Assembly (NCBI GenBank): GCA_947495075.1
Contig: CANLXH010000003.1
Coordinates: 1-64,000, forward strand
Length of the DNA stretch: 64,000 bases
DNA from: an uncultured Croceitalea sp.
GTDB lineage: Bacteria > Bacteroidota > Bacteroidia > Flavobacteriales > Flavobacteriaceae
Direction of reading: 5' to 3'
The first letter of the stretch is position 1. Every line of letters starts with the position of its first letter. Below, piece by piece: positions 1 to 8,997 of this stretch. A program made the position numbers and the translations under genes. The notes beneath the pieces are model-generated. The model saw nothing but the letters and a program-made list of their open reading frames with translations. It was not told the DNA's origin and made no database searches.

Positions 1-3000
1 CAATCAACGATAACCAAGCAACTATCAATATCACTGATAATGATGCGGTACCTGGTACGGGTATTGCTTTTGATAATACAAATGTAATTGTAACTGAAGG
101 GACAGATACTTTTGCTAGATTCACAGTAACACTTACTGGTACTATTTCTGATAATGTAACTGTAGATTATGTAACTAATGACGGTACTGCTTTAGATATT
201 AGTGATATAACTGCACAATCAGGTACTATTACCTTTACACCTACTGTGAGTACTTTTGATATTGATGTTCCTATAATAGATGATACTATTATTGAAGCTA
301 CTGAAGAATTCACGGTTATTCTGTCTAACATTCAATCTAACATTGGTATCGGTTTTGTAGATGGTGATACCACTAATACTGCTACTGGAACAATTAACGA
401 CGACGATAGTGACCCATCTTTAGGTGTTCAGTTTGATGTTACAAGTATTGATGTAAATGAAGATGCAGGTACTGTTTCGCTAGATGTTGTCTTAAATGCT
501 GATGTACAAGATGAATTTACTGTAGAATATTTCACTACTGATGGTACAGCTATAGATGTTAGTGACTATACGGGTGTTCCTGCGGATACACAAGTATTAA
601 CCTTTGGTGGCACAAATAGCAATACACAGACTATTGTTATTCCTATCATTGATGATACTATCATTGAAAGCACGGAGGACTTTACTGTTACTATTACGGA
701 TATCTCAACAACACTAGTAAACATTCTTACAAATGATACGGCTACTATTAATATCATCGATAATGACGGTGACCCATCTTTAGGTGTTCAGTTCGATATC
801 ACTAATATCGATGTAAATGAAGATGCAGGTACCGTTTCTCTTGATGTTGTCTTAAATGCTGATGTACAAGATGAATTTACTGTAGAATATTTCACTACTG
901 ATGGTACAGCTATAGATGTTAGTGACTATACGGGTGTTCCTGCGGATACACAAGTATTAACCTTTGGTGGCACAAATAGCAATACACAGACTATTGTTAT
1001 TCCTATCATTGATGATACTATCATTGAAAGCACGGAGGACTTTACCGTTACTATTACGGATATCTCTACAACATTGGTGAACATTCTTACGAATGATACT
1101 GCTACTGTAAACATTATCGATAATGACAGTGACCCATCTTTAGGTGTCCAGTTTGATGTTACAAGTATCGATGTAAATGAAGATGCAGGTACTGTTTCGC
1201 TAGATGTTGTCTTAAATGCTGACGTACAAGATGAGTTTACTGTGGAGTATTTCACTACTGATGGTACAGCTGTAGATGCCAGTGATTATACTGGTGTACC
1301 AGTCGATACACAAGTACTAACTTTTGGTGGAACTAATAGTAATACACAAACAATTACTATTCCTATCATTGATGATGCAATCATTGAAAGTACTGAAGAC
1401 TTTACTGTTACTATTACGGATATCTCAACAACACTAGTAAACATTCTTGCTAATGATACGGCTACTGTAAACATTATCGATAATGACAGTGACTCATCTT
1501 TAGGTGTTCAGTTTGATGTTACAAGTATCGATGTAAATGAAGATGCAGGCACGGTCTCACTAGATGTTGTCTTAAATGCTGATGTACAGGATGAGTTTAC
1601 TGTAGAATATTTCACTACTGATGGTACAGCTGTTGATGTTAGTGATTATACTGGTGTTGCAACTGGCACACAAACATTAACTTTCGGTGGAGCTAATCCT
1701 AATACACAAACGATTACTATTCCTATCATTGATGATGTAATCATTGAAGATACTGAAGGCTTTAATGTAATCTTGAGTAACATATCTACCACTCTTGTAA
1801 CTATTCTTGCAAATGATACCGCTACAGTGAATATCATTGATAATGATGGTAACGAAGGTTGGCCAGAGGATATCACAATTGAAGCTTGTGATACTATTCC
1901 TCCAGCTGCTGATATTACTTCAACAAGCACTTGTCCTATCAATGTTGTGTTAGTTGAAACGGTCGATGGTGATACGGACAGTTGCCCTACAGAATATACT
2001 ATTACAAGAACTTGGACAATTACAGATTGTGTTGGTAATGTTCGTGAGCATGTTCAGGTAATTACCATAGAAGATACTATTGCTCCTACTTTTGTTGAAG
2101 CACTTCCTGCTGATATGACCGTACAGTGCGATAGTGTACCAGACGCTCCTGTCATCACTGCTATTGATAGTTGTGAGCCTAACATGGTAGTCAATTTTAC
2201 TGAAACAATCACTGATAGTGATTCATGTCCTTCAGATTATACAATTACCAGAACTTGGTCAGTCTCTGACTGTGCAGGTAATGCTGTTTCTCATACACAA
2301 GTAATTACTGTAGAAGATACTGTTGCTCCTACTTTTGTGGAAGCATTACCAGAAAGCATGACAGTTCTTTGTAATGAAGTGCCAGATGCAGTTACATTAA
2401 CCGCTGTTGACAATTGTGATACAGATGTTATGGTTGATTTTACAGAAACTATCACAAATGATGCTAACTGTATGAACGGATATACCGTTACTAGAGTTTG
2501 GTCTACTAGTGATTGCGCTGGTAACACTGTTTCCCATACTCAAATAATCACTATTGAGCCTACTGGACCTATTACAGCTAGTGACTATGATGAAGAGATG
2601 ACTATACTTTGTGGAGAAGAAATCCCTGCAGTACCAGAATTAACCTTTATGGGTGGTTGTGGCAATTATGATGTAGTATTTAATGAAGTAAGACAAGATG
2701 CTACTGATGGTTCTGAAGACTTTATGCTAATTAGAACTTGGAATGTAACAGATTCTTGTGGAAATACAGCTTCTTTTGAGCAAATTATATTCGTATTCCA
2801 ACCACAACTAGAAGAGGTTACTATAGATATTTGTATTGAAGATGAGGCTATTGATTTATTAAATTATTTACCTGAATCATTTGATGCTAACGGAACCTTT
2901 GAAGTTCTAGAAGGTAATGTAGTTTTAAATGGAAGTATGTTTAATCCAATAGATCATTTACCTGGTGAATATAAGATAGCATATAGCTCTATTGAAGGAG

Positions 3001-3368
3001 ACTGTAAATACTATGTTGATTTCACAATAGTTGTAAATACAGATTGTGTACCATGTGGTCGTGGAGAAATAGAAATCTCTGAAGCCGTAACTGCTAACGG
3101 TGACGGTATTAATGACACCTTTGAAATTAAAGGAGTAGAGTTTTGTCAGTTTACTTTCGGTGTACAAATATTCAACAGATGGGGAGACAAAGTATATGAA
3201 GCAAAAGACTACCGTAATGATTGGAATGGTTCATCTCCAGGTGGTTCAGTAGGTTCATCCGGTGTATTGCCTTCAGGAACATACTACTACATTATTAGTG
3301 CTACTAACAATGAGCTAGGTATAACATTAGAACCATTTAACGGGTTCATCTACTTAGGTACAAAATAG
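1..3368 (+). CDS. Calx-beta repeat cell-surface adhesin with T9SS type B C-terminal domain (5'-truncated)
   Basis: The reading frame is open from base 3 (phase: first full codon at 3), so the start and signal peptide lie upstream of the window. The visible 1121 residues begin inside one Calx-beta-like unit, followed by four nearly identical 120-residue Calx-beta units (bases 411-1850) with repeated DNEDA-type acidic loops (VNEDAGTVSLDVVL, IIDND). Next come about four cysteine-containing immunoglobulin/HYR-like units of roughly 80 residues (ITIEAC, MTVQCD, MTVLCN, MTILCG). The end is a gliding-motility-associated type B sorting domain (AVTANGDGINDTFEI, IFNRWGDKVYE, PSGTYYYII). Such domains direct export through the T9SS and attachment at the cell surface. 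Acidic Calx-beta loops suggest calcium binding (inference). The PorP/SprF-like gene downstream is the usual partner for type B cargo. Confident in class; the ligand is unknown. Confidence 0.93.
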   Translation, partial: INDNQATINITDNDAVPGTGIAFDNTNVIVTEGTDTFARFTVTLTGTISDNVTVDYVTNDGTALDISDITAQSGTITFTPTVSTFDIDVPIIDDTIIEATEEFTVILSNIQSNIGIGFVDGDTTNTATGTINDDDSDPSLGVQFDVTSIDVNEDAGTVSLDVVLNADVQDEFTVEYFTTDGTAIDVSDYTGVPADTQVLTFGGTNSNTQTIVIPIIDDTIIESTEDFTVTITDISTTLVNILTNDTATINIIDNDGDPSLGVQFDITNIDVNEDAGTVSLDVVLNADVQDEFTVEYFTTDGTAIDVSDYTGVPADTQVLTFGGTNSNTQTIVIPIIDDTIIESTEDFTVTITDISTTLVNILTNDTATVNIIDNDSDPSLGVQFDVTSIDVNEDAGTVSLDVVLNADVQDEFTVEYFTTDGTAVDASDYTGVPVDTQVLTFGGTNSNTQTITIPIIDDAIIESTEDFTVTITDISTTLVNILANDTATVNIIDNDSDSSLGVQFDVTSIDVNEDAGTVSLDVVLNADVQDEFTVEYFTTDGTAVDVSDYTGVATGTQTLTFGGANPNTQTITIPIIDDVIIEDTEGFNVILSNISTTLVTILANDTATVNIIDNDGNEGWPEDITIEACDTIPPAADITSTSTCPINVVLVETVDGDTDSCPTEYTITRTWTITDCVGNVREHVQVITIEDTIAPTFVEALPADMTVQCDSVPDAPVITAIDSCEPNMVVNFTETITDSDSCPSDYTITRTWSVSDCAGNAVSHTQVITVEDTVAPTFVEALPESMTVLCNEVPDAVTLTAVDNCDTDVMVDFTETITNDANCMNGYTVTRVWSTSDCAGNTVSHTQIITIEPTGPITASDYDEEMTILCGEEIPAVPELTFMGGCGNYDVVFNEVRQDATDGSEDFMLIRTWNVTDSCGNTASFEQIIFVFQPQLEEVTIDICIEDEAIDLLNYLPESFDANGTFEVLEGNVVLNGSMFNPIDHLPGEYKIAYSSIEGDCKYYVDFTIVVNTDCVPCGRGEIEISEAVTANGDGINDTFEIKGVEFCQFTFGVQIFNRWGDKVYEAKDYRNDWNGSSPGGSVGSSGVLPSGTYYYIISATNNELGITLEPFNGFIYLGTK
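411..1850 (+). repeat. Four tandem 360-bp in-frame repeats (Calx-beta units)
   Basis: Unit boundaries recur at 411, 771, 1131 and 1491, exactly 360 bp (120 codons) apart. Stretches of 60 bases or more, for example 541-660 against 901-1020, are identical including synonymous positions. This points to recent duplication or gene conversion rather than old protein-level repetition. The fourth unit diverges towards its 3' end. Confidence 0.93.
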
Positions 3369-3388
3369 ACTATAACTAAACATCTTGT

Positions 3389-3426
3389 TAAGAGGGGCGA
3401 TTATAAATCACCCCTCTTACTTTTTA
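3389..3426 (+). terminator. Intrinsic terminator after the Calx-beta adhesin
   Basis: Arms TAAGAGGGG (3389-3397) and CCCCTCTTA (3411-3419) form a 9-bp stem, followed by CTTTTT. It lies 20 bases after the adhesin stop, so porP/ompA downstream probably have their own promoter within 3427-3646. Confidence 0.85.
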
Positions 3427-3494
3427 TAAATTTCACAACCGTCTAATTTCTATAAACTTATTCTATCAAATAACATTCATCGTAAGAAAAAAAC

Positions 3495-3551
3495 CGTTAA
3501 ACGAGCCTTTATTCCTACAACGACTTTTAATCGATTTAGACGTATAAATTA
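3495..3551 (+). promoter_or_regulatory. Two-part motif upstream of the PorP/OmpA genes, shared with 18817-18870
   Basis: CGTTAAACG (3495-3503) is followed 39 bases later by ATTTAGACGTATAAATTA (3534-3551). The upstream region of the fibre-like gene at 18937 has CGTTAAACG and, 41 bases on, ATTTAAACGTATATAATTA. The arrangement suggests a regulator shared by the two surface-protein loci. Function is inferred; I saw no clear TAnnTTTG box between here and the start at 3647. Confidence 0.4.
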
Positions 3552-3646
3552 TTCATTCTTAAGGTTATTTTGTCAATTTGTATAAGTAATAAGCCCAAAT
3601 TTATTTTTTAGTAAGATTACTTCAAAAAAAACTTAACCTATTGCAA

Positions 3647-4552
3647 ATGAAAACTTTAAAAGTTATATCATTGTTTTTGACCCTTATGCTAACTTCGGTT
3701 GTAGGAGCGCAACAATTACCGCAGTTTACGCAATATATGTTTAACACCATCTCTATTAATCCTGCTTACGCTGGTAGTAGAGAAAAGTTAAATGTGACTG
3801 CATTACATAGAAACCAATGGGCTGGTCTGGCAGGAAACCCAAGGACTAGTACATTTTCAATACATTCTCCCTTACGTAATGACAGAATAGGTATTGGGTT
3901 TTCGTATATAAACGACCAGTTGGGTTTTGAAGACACCAACTATGTTTACGGCGATTTTTCATATACAGTTCCACTTTCTTTTGATGTTAATCTCTCGTTT
4001 GGATTAAAAGGTGGCTTTACAAATTACACAAGACCACAAATTGGTGACGGGTTAGACCCAGATTTAGCGCCAGTAAATGAATGGACACCAAATTTTGGAG
4101 CAGGCGCATATATAAGTTCTGATAGATGGTATGCAGGTATTTCATCACCAAGACTAGTTAAATCTAATGTAAGAAGTGGTCAATTTGTTGGTCTAGAAAG
4201 GTTAAGTTATTATGCTATTGCTGGACTAGTTATGGATATTTCACTAGATTTTAAATTTAGACCTTCTGTTATTACAAAATTTACAAATGGCGCTCCAGCT
4301 ACTTATGATGTAACCGCAGGGTTTTTAGGGTATGAAAAATTCTGGTTTGGAGCATCTTATCGTTTTAATGATGCCTCTAATTTTGGTGCTTTTATGGATT
4401 ATCAAGTAAGTAAAGATTTTAGATTAGGGTATGCCTACGACCTTCCAACTGGCGACCTTAGACCTTATACAGGCGGCACACATGAAGTTATTCTAATTTT
4501 TGAATTAGGCGAACGTAAAGCAGGAATTTTCAAATCTCCAAGATACTTCTAA
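3647..4552 (+). CDS. PorP/SprF family type IX secretion system membrane protein
   Basis: This 301-residue protein has a signal peptide ending near VVGAQQ and the family hallmark QFTQYMFNTISINPAYAGSR, then a beta-barrel-like body with alternating aromatic residues and a terminal phenylalanine (SPRYF) typical of outer-membrane proteins. PorP/SprF paralogues help secrete or anchor type B CTD cargo, and each is usually encoded beside its cargo, as here after the Calx-beta adhesin. I chose the ATG at 3647 over the TTG at 3641 because it begins directly with the MKTLKV n-region. An OmpA-like gene follows after 18 bases and is probably co-transcribed. Family assignment is firm; pairing with the upstream adhesin is inferred from order. 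Confidence 0.93.
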   Translation: MKTLKVISLFLTLMLTSVVGAQQLPQFTQYMFNTISINPAYAGSREKLNVTALHRNQWAGLAGNPRTSTFSIHSPLRNDRIGIGFSYINDQLGFEDTNYVYGDFSYTVPLSFDVNLSFGLKGGFTNYTRPQIGDGLDPDLAPVNEWTPNFGAGAYISSDRWYAGISSPRLVKSNVRSGQFVGLERLSYYAIAGLVMDISLDFKFRPSVITKFTNGAPATYDVTAGFLGYEKFWFGASYRFNDASNFGAFMDYQVSKDFRLGYAYDLPTGDLRPYTGGTHEVILIFELGERKAGIFKSPRYF

Positions 4553-4570
4553 AACATAATGACCTACAAC

Positions 4571-6517
4571 ATGAAAAAATCAATAAAAAACGCTTTGGTT
4601 TTGTTATTTATCGTAGCAAGCCAATTGGTCTCCGCTCAATATGGAGCACAGAAAAAAGGTGACTATTATTTTAGTCAATTTTCATACGCTAAGGCTATAC
4701 CTTTCTATGAAAATATGCTAGAGGGTAATTTTAACACAAGCCACGCACACAAGCAATTGGCTGAATGTTATTTATTGATTCGAGATTTTAATAAGGCAAT
4801 GCCACATTTCGAAGCAATTATCAATAATGCAGATATACCAACAGATTACTATTTTAAATATGCTATGGCTTTGCATAGTAATGGGCAAAGTAGTGAGGCC
4901 GCAAAATGGTTGAGAAAATATAAAAAGTTTAATAAGAATGATTCAAGAGTAAAACGATTTTTAGAAGATGGTAACTTCGCTTCAGTTGTCTTCAATAGCC
5001 GTGAACGTTATGAAGTGTCTGAATTACATTTTAACACATCAGGCAGTGATTTTGGAACCTATCTTCATAAAGGAAAACTCTACTTTGCATCTACTAGGGT
5101 AGATGAAGGTTCTGAAAAGACTTATGGTTGGAATGGAGAACCATGGTTAGATATATTCTCAGTTGAAGAAGGAAACTCCAGTTCTATTCCATCACTTATA
5201 AAAGGAGATATAAATTCTAAATACCATGAAAGCTCTTTAGTATTTTCAACAGATTATAAAAAAGATACTGTTATCTATTATACCCGAAATAACTACTTTA
5301 ATAAAAAAGAAGGATACGGACTTGATAAAGATAATAACCTAAAAATTTACAAAGCAGAACTACAAGATGGCGAATGGAAAACCGTAAAAAGTTTAAGAAT
5401 TAACAGTGATTTATATTCTACTGGTCATCCTGCTGTTAGCCCAGATCGTAAAAGACTATATTTTGCATCTGATAGACCTGGTGGTTATGGAGGTACAGAT
5501 ATCTATTATTCAGAAATCCATGAGCGAGGTGGAATAGGCAAACCTGTAAATGCTGGTCCTATTGTAAATACAGAAGGGAATGAAATGTTTCCGTTTGTTA
5601 ATGTAGAAGGGAAGTTATTCTTTTCTTCGGATGGTCATGTTGGTTTTGGACAGTTAGATGTTTTTTCGACAATTATTGATATCGATGGAAACTTTGTTGA
5701 TGTTATTAATCTTGGTAGACCGATAAATAGCTCTGCTGATGACTTTGGCTTTTTTGCCGAAGAAAATGGAATTAATGGCTATATAAGTTCCAATAGAAAA
5801 GGTGGAAAAGGGAGCGATGATATTTATAAGTTTGAATTTACCCCTTCTTTAGCTGTAGAAGGAATTGTAAAAGACGCCATAAATCTTCAACCTCTTGATA
5901 GCGTTGCTATAGCTTTATTTGACCAAAAAACCAAAGAGAAAGTTGGAGAAACAATGACCGATGAGAATGGGAAGTACAAAATGTTCATCAGCAGAAAGCG
6001 TAATTATATGATTGAAGCTGTTCGAAAGACCCATCCACACAAGAACATCTTCTTTAATACGCAAGAAATTAGTAGGGCCACTAAAATACAGACCCTAGAT
6101 ATAATGCTAGAACCAACATTAGATGTAAAATTACTAGCTGGTTTAAAGAAAATCTATTTTGATTTTAATAAAAGTAATATTAGACCAGATGCTGCTATAG
6201 AGTTAGATAAAGTAGTAAAGTTAATGACTATTACTTATCCAGATATGATTATAAAATTAGAGGCGCATACGGATCCTGTTGGCAGTCATAATTACAATGA
6301 TGCCCTTTCTGAGCGTAGAGCAAAATCCACTTATGAGTACTTGATTGAACATGGAGTTCCAAGACATCACATATTATCTTACAAAGGTTTTGGAAAACGT
6401 ATGCCTATTAATGAATGTACGAGTAAGCAAGATTGCTCTCCGGAAGAATTAGAACTTAACCGTAGAACTGAATTCCCTGTAATTCAAATAAAAGGGAAAT
6501 CTGTTAACGCAAAATAG
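4571..6517 (+). CDS. OmpA family protein with TPR-like N-terminus and PD40 propeller
   Basis: This 648-residue envelope protein has a signal peptide (cleavage near LVSAQYG), a helical TPR-like segment (about residues 25-130), a PD40/WD40-like propeller region (about 140-430, with AVSPDRKRLYFASDRPGG and YISSNRKGGKGSDDIY), a carboxypeptidase-regulatory-like sandwich (about 435-510) and a C-terminal OmpA domain (IYFDFNKSNIRPDA, LEAHTDPVGSHNYN, LSERRA) that should bind peptidoglycan. It follows the PorP/SprF-like gene; this trio with a type B adhesin is common in flavobacteria and links outer-membrane secretion parts to the cell wall. Two ATGs are possible (4559 and 4571); I prefer 4571 because the lysine-rich n-region MKKSIKN begins there. 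Confidence 0.92.
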   Translation: MKKSIKNALVLLFIVASQLVSAQYGAQKKGDYYFSQFSYAKAIPFYENMLEGNFNTSHAHKQLAECYLLIRDFNKAMPHFEAIINNADIPTDYYFKYAMALHSNGQSSEAAKWLRKYKKFNKNDSRVKRFLEDGNFASVVFNSRERYEVSELHFNTSGSDFGTYLHKGKLYFASTRVDEGSEKTYGWNGEPWLDIFSVEEGNSSSIPSLIKGDINSKYHESSLVFSTDYKKDTVIYYTRNNYFNKKEGYGLDKDNNLKIYKAELQDGEWKTVKSLRINSDLYSTGHPAVSPDRKRLYFASDRPGGYGGTDIYYSEIHERGGIGKPVNAGPIVNTEGNEMFPFVNVEGKLFFSSDGHVGFGQLDVFSTIIDIDGNFVDVINLGRPINSSADDFGFFAEENGINGYISSNRKGGKGSDDIYKFEFTPSLAVEGIVKDAINLQPLDSVAIALFDQKTKEKVGETMTDENGKYKMFISRKRNYMIEAVRKTHPHKNIFFNTQEISRATKIQTLDIMLEPTLDVKLLAGLKKIYFDFNKSNIRPDAAIELDKVVKLMTITYPDMIIKLEAHTDPVGSHNYNDALSERRAKSTYEYLIEHGVPRHHILSYKGFGKRMPINECTSKQDCSPEELELNRRTEFPVIQIKGKSVNAK

Positions 6518-6540
6518 ATTCAACAACATATATAAATTTA

Positions 6541-6571
6541 AAAGCATCCCTTTATAGCGGATGCTTTTTTT
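6541..6571. terminator. Intrinsic terminator between convergent OmpA and MscS genes
   Basis: AAAGCATCC (6541-6549) pairs with GGATGCTTT (6559-6567), followed by a T run to 6571. It ends OmpA transcription. The stop codon of the opposite-strand channel gene lies at its edge, so the hairpin may also serve the minus strand, where the flanking sequence is less T-rich. Confidence 0.85.
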
Positions 6572-7388
6572 ATCCTTTTATCTCAACATTCTGGGATACA
6601 ATATCTTTAATAGGAATAACAATTTTACCTGTTTTAGTCTTTAATGTCAAAGTAATATTATCAATAGCATCTATAGTTCCTTCTAAATCACCAATGGCTA
6701 TCTTATCGCCTACTGCATAGTTTTTTCTTGTGTAAAACATTTTTAAAACATCAGAAAAAACCTCTCTAGAACCCAAACCAAAACCAAGAGCCGCAGCAAA
6801 TAAAAACGCTCCTAGAATCATCGTGAAATTGCTTGTAATTATATCGGTATCAATACCTGCCTGATTTAAGGCCGTTATAGAAATGAAGAACGTAATTAAG
6901 TAAAATAAAATACTACTAATAGCCTTAGAACCTCCAATACCCATAGAAGTAAACAAAGCAAGAGTTCCTTTTTTTACCAAAGTTGCCAAATATAATCCTC
7001 CAGCAAAAATTAAAATTGCACTTAGTAGCGTTGGTAAATATCCTAAAATTGATATAATACCTTCAGAGATTGCATTTAAACCTATTACCTCAGCAATAAC
7101 AATAGTAAATACTAAAATCAAGAGAATTTTTACTGCTCTTAGAACTATTTTAAGTAAATCAATCTTTACTTCTTTATCACCCAATAATTTGGCTTCCGTA
7201 ATCTTTGTAGATAGCGCATCTATTTTAGCTGCTTTTAGCACTTTTTTAACTATGAATAGAATTACTTTTAGAAGTATCCAAGCTACAATAAGCCCAAGGA
7301 CACCTATAATTATTTGTGGTAGTAGTTGCACTACGTTAGATAGCATATCGCTTAAACTGTCCGATAATACTTTTTGATATTTTTCCAT
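6570..7388 (-). CDS. Small-conductance mechanosensitive channel (MscS family)
   Basis: This 272-residue inner-membrane protein has about five hydrophobic segments (QIIIGVLGLIVAWILLKVIL; LLILVFTIVIAEVIGL; LPTLLSAILIFAGGLYL; ISSILFYLITFFISI; ILGAFLFAAALGFGLG). A glycine/alanine-rich pore helix then leads into the MscS beta domain (YAVGDKIAIGDLEGTIDAID, KIVIPIKDIV). It lacks the large cytoplasmic cage of E. coli MscS, like the short TM-helix subfamily. The role is release of solutes under osmotic down-shock. It lies 24 bases downstream of the 62-residue gene and the ECF sigma gene on the same strand, so it may belong to that sigma factor's operon. Confidence 0.88.
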   Translation of the reverse strand: MEKYQKVLSDSLSDMLSNVVQLLPQIIIGVLGLIVAWILLKVILFIVKKVLKAAKIDALSTKITEAKLLGDKEVKIDLLKIVLRAVKILLILVFTIVIAEVIGLNAISEGIISILGYLPTLLSAILIFAGGLYLATLVKKGTLALFTSMGIGGSKAISSILFYLITFFISITALNQAGIDTDIITSNFTMILGAFLFAAALGFGLGSREVFSDVLKMFYTRKNYAVGDKIAIGDLEGTIDAIDNITLTLKTKTGKIVIPIKDIVSQNVEIKG

Positions 7389-7412
7389 GTTTTCTACATT
7401 AAATTGAGTTGG

Positions 7413-7601
7413 TTATCCCCTTTTATTTGTTTTAAATAGTCCTGAAATAAGTGACGAATAGTTGGACGTCACTAAAATGGCCATATCCATAATTAGCTTA
7501 GCAATAGCAATATCGTTCATTACCTTTTGCCGCATTTCTGGTGGCACTTCCAGCAACTTTCTATCCAATTCCTTAAATGGGTTCTTAAATTCGTTTGCCA
7601 T
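7413..7601 (-). CDS. Small conserved-looking protein of unknown function next to ECF sigma factor
   Basis: A 62-residue protein I do not recognise. It is rich in charged residues (NEFKNPFKELDRKLLEVPPE) with one central amphipathic to hydrophobic helix (AIAKLIMDMAILVTSNYSS) and a basic tail (FKTNKRG). There is no signal peptide, cysteine pair or zinc motif, so it is not a classical zinc-binding anti-sigma factor. Its ATG directly abuts the stop of the sigma-factor gene (0-base gap), which implies translational coupling and supports it being a real gene. It could modulate the sigma factor or act with the MscS channel; both are guesses. Confidence 0.7.
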   Translation of the reverse strand: MANEFKNPFKELDRKLLEVPPEMRQKVMNDIAIAKLIMDMAILVTSNYSSLISGLFKTNKRG

Positions 7602-8231
7602 CTATGATAATGTATTATAGATTTCTAATAACTTCGCCTTTGCGCGTTTTAATCGCATTTTTATAGCACTTTCACCAAGTTCAAGTACTTCACTTAATTC
7701 TTTTATTGAAGCACCATCTTGATATTTTAACAACAAAATACTTTTGTCTTCTGCTGATATTAAATTCAATGCTTTCTCCAATTTACTCGCCTTCAATTCA
7801 TAAATACTCTCATCTGGCACTTCATCTTCCGTTAATTTATATTCAGCGGTATCCATAGGTATAGAATTGTCGCTCATTTTTCTTTGTTTATTTCTATTCA
7901 CATAATTCACACAAAAATTATACGTAAAAGAATATAACCAGGTAGAAAATTTTGATTTCCCTTTAAAAGAAGCAAGCTTAACAAATAACATTAAGAAAAC
8001 ATCCTGCGTTAAATCTTCCGCCTCATCTTTAGATTTAGAAAAACCATAACACTTGTTATAAACCATTTTTGAATAGCGGTCATATAAGACTCCAAAAAGT
8101 AGCGCATTGTTATTTGCTACAATTTTTTGCACTAATTCTTCATCAGTAAGTTGACTATAAGCGTCGTCTGGCTTCAATGACCTCTTATCTTGGTTTATTA
8201 AGATTAGAAACAGACGTTTTAAAAAAGTCAC
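7602..8231 (-). CDS. ECF-type RNA polymerase sigma factor
   Basis: This 209-residue sigma-70 family protein has region 2 (DEAEDLTQDVFLMLFVKLAS, then the FSTWLYSFTYNFCVNYVNR helix that melts the -10 region) and region 4 (ISAEDKSILLLKYQ, then the helix-turn-helix SIKELSEVLELGESAIKMRL). There is no region 1.1 or 3, which places it in the ECF group. A linker of about 45 residues between the domains is on the long side. The frame opens with GTG (codon at 8229-8231) and I see no better ATG, so the start is somewhat uncertain. The 62-residue gene begins immediately after its stop and an MscS-like channel follows. No anti-sigma gene of known type is adjacent. Confidence 0.9.
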   Translation of the reverse strand: MTFLKRLFLILINQDKRSLKPDDAYSQLTDEELVQKIVANNNALLFGVLYDRYSKMVYNKCYGFSKSKDEAEDLTQDVFLMLFVKLASFKGKSKFSTWLYSFTYNFCVNYVNRNKQRKMSDNSIPMDTAEYKLTEDEVPDESIYELKASKLEKALNLISAEDKSILLLKYQDGASIKELSEVLELGESAIKMRLKRAKAKLLEIYNTLS

Positions 8232-8293
8232 TCTTTAATTGGTTTTAGTTTTAACTATCAATTCTGATTTTTCAATATAGCTTAAAAAGCGCT

Positions 8294-8301
8294 TATATTT
8301 G
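8294..8301 (+). promoter_or_regulatory. -7 promoter element TATATTTG
   Basis: Exact match to the Bacteroidota TAnnTTTG element, 13 bases before the lipoprotein ATG at 8315. No clear TTG at the expected -33 position was seen. Confidence 0.55.
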
Positions 8302-8314
8302 ATAAAACTACCTT

Positions 8315-8992
8315 ATGAAATCTTTATTAAGCTCTTTATTTTGTCTTTTTTTAGTTACACTAACTGGATGTAAAACCGAAAAAAAACAAGAAATAGTTAA
8401 AGAAACATCCATTCTAGAAAAAGTTGCGAATGCCCACGGTTTTGAAAATTGGAATAAAGTAAATCAAATAGAATTTACTTTTAACGTAGATAGAGACTCT
8501 ACTCATTTTGAACGAAGTTGGATATGGAAACCAAAGGTGAATGAGATTACCAGAATCTCTGGTGCAGACACTTTAACCTACACTAGAAAAACTATGGACA
8601 GTATCGCATATAAAACTAACGGCGGTTTTATTAATGATAGATATTGGCTACTTGCTCCTTTTAATTTAATGTGGGATAAAAATAATTTTGAATACACTCA
8701 TGAAGAAAATATGACATCTCCTATTGCTCAAAAACCAATGCATAAATTAACCATCGTTTATAGTAATGAAGGAGGTTACACTCCAGGAGATGCATATGAT
8801 TTTTATTTTGAAAAAGATTACTTGATTAAGGAATGGGTATTTAGAAAATCTAATCAACAGGAGCCTTCAATGACTACTACTTGGGAAAACTATGATGATG
8901 ATGATGGCATCATATTTGCGATTGACCATAAAAAAGATAAAGAAAATTTTAATCTTTATTTTACCAATGTGGCAACCATACCTGATAAATAG
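8315..8992 (+). CDS. Predicted lipoprotein of unknown function
   Basis: A 225-residue protein with a lipoprotein signal peptide: n-region MKSLLSS, hydrophobic core, lipobox LTGC with the acylated cysteine at residue 19. The mature part (ILEKVANAHGFENWNKVNQI, then many beta-strand-like segments) resembles the beta-sheet-rich lipoproteins with a LolA/LppX-like fold found widely in Bacteroidota, but I cannot name a family. A run of aspartates (YDDDDG) lies near the C-terminus. The next gene starts 5 bases downstream, so the two are probably co-transcribed from the promoter at 8294. Likely outer- or inner-membrane anchored in the periplasm; substrate unknown. Confidence 0.85.
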   Translation: MKSLLSSLFCLFLVTLTGCKTEKKQEIVKETSILEKVANAHGFENWNKVNQIEFTFNVDRDSTHFERSWIWKPKVNEITRISGADTLTYTRKTMDSIAYKTNGGFINDRYWLLAPFNLMWDKNNFEYTHEENMTSPIAQKPMHKLTIVYSNEGGYTPGDAYDFYFEKDYLIKEWVFRKSNQQEPSMTTTWENYDDDDGIIFAIDHKKDKENFNLYFTNVATIPDK

Positions 8993-8997
8993 CCTTT

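Noticed and set aside
411-1850. CRISPR array
   Set aside because: The repeats are 360 bp, contiguous, in frame and without spacers; no cas genes are present.
566-1942. Long minus-strand open frames opposite the Calx-beta repeats
   Set aside because: They recur with the 360-bp period and encode low-complexity V/S/T-rich sequences; they are shadows of the plus-strand repeats.
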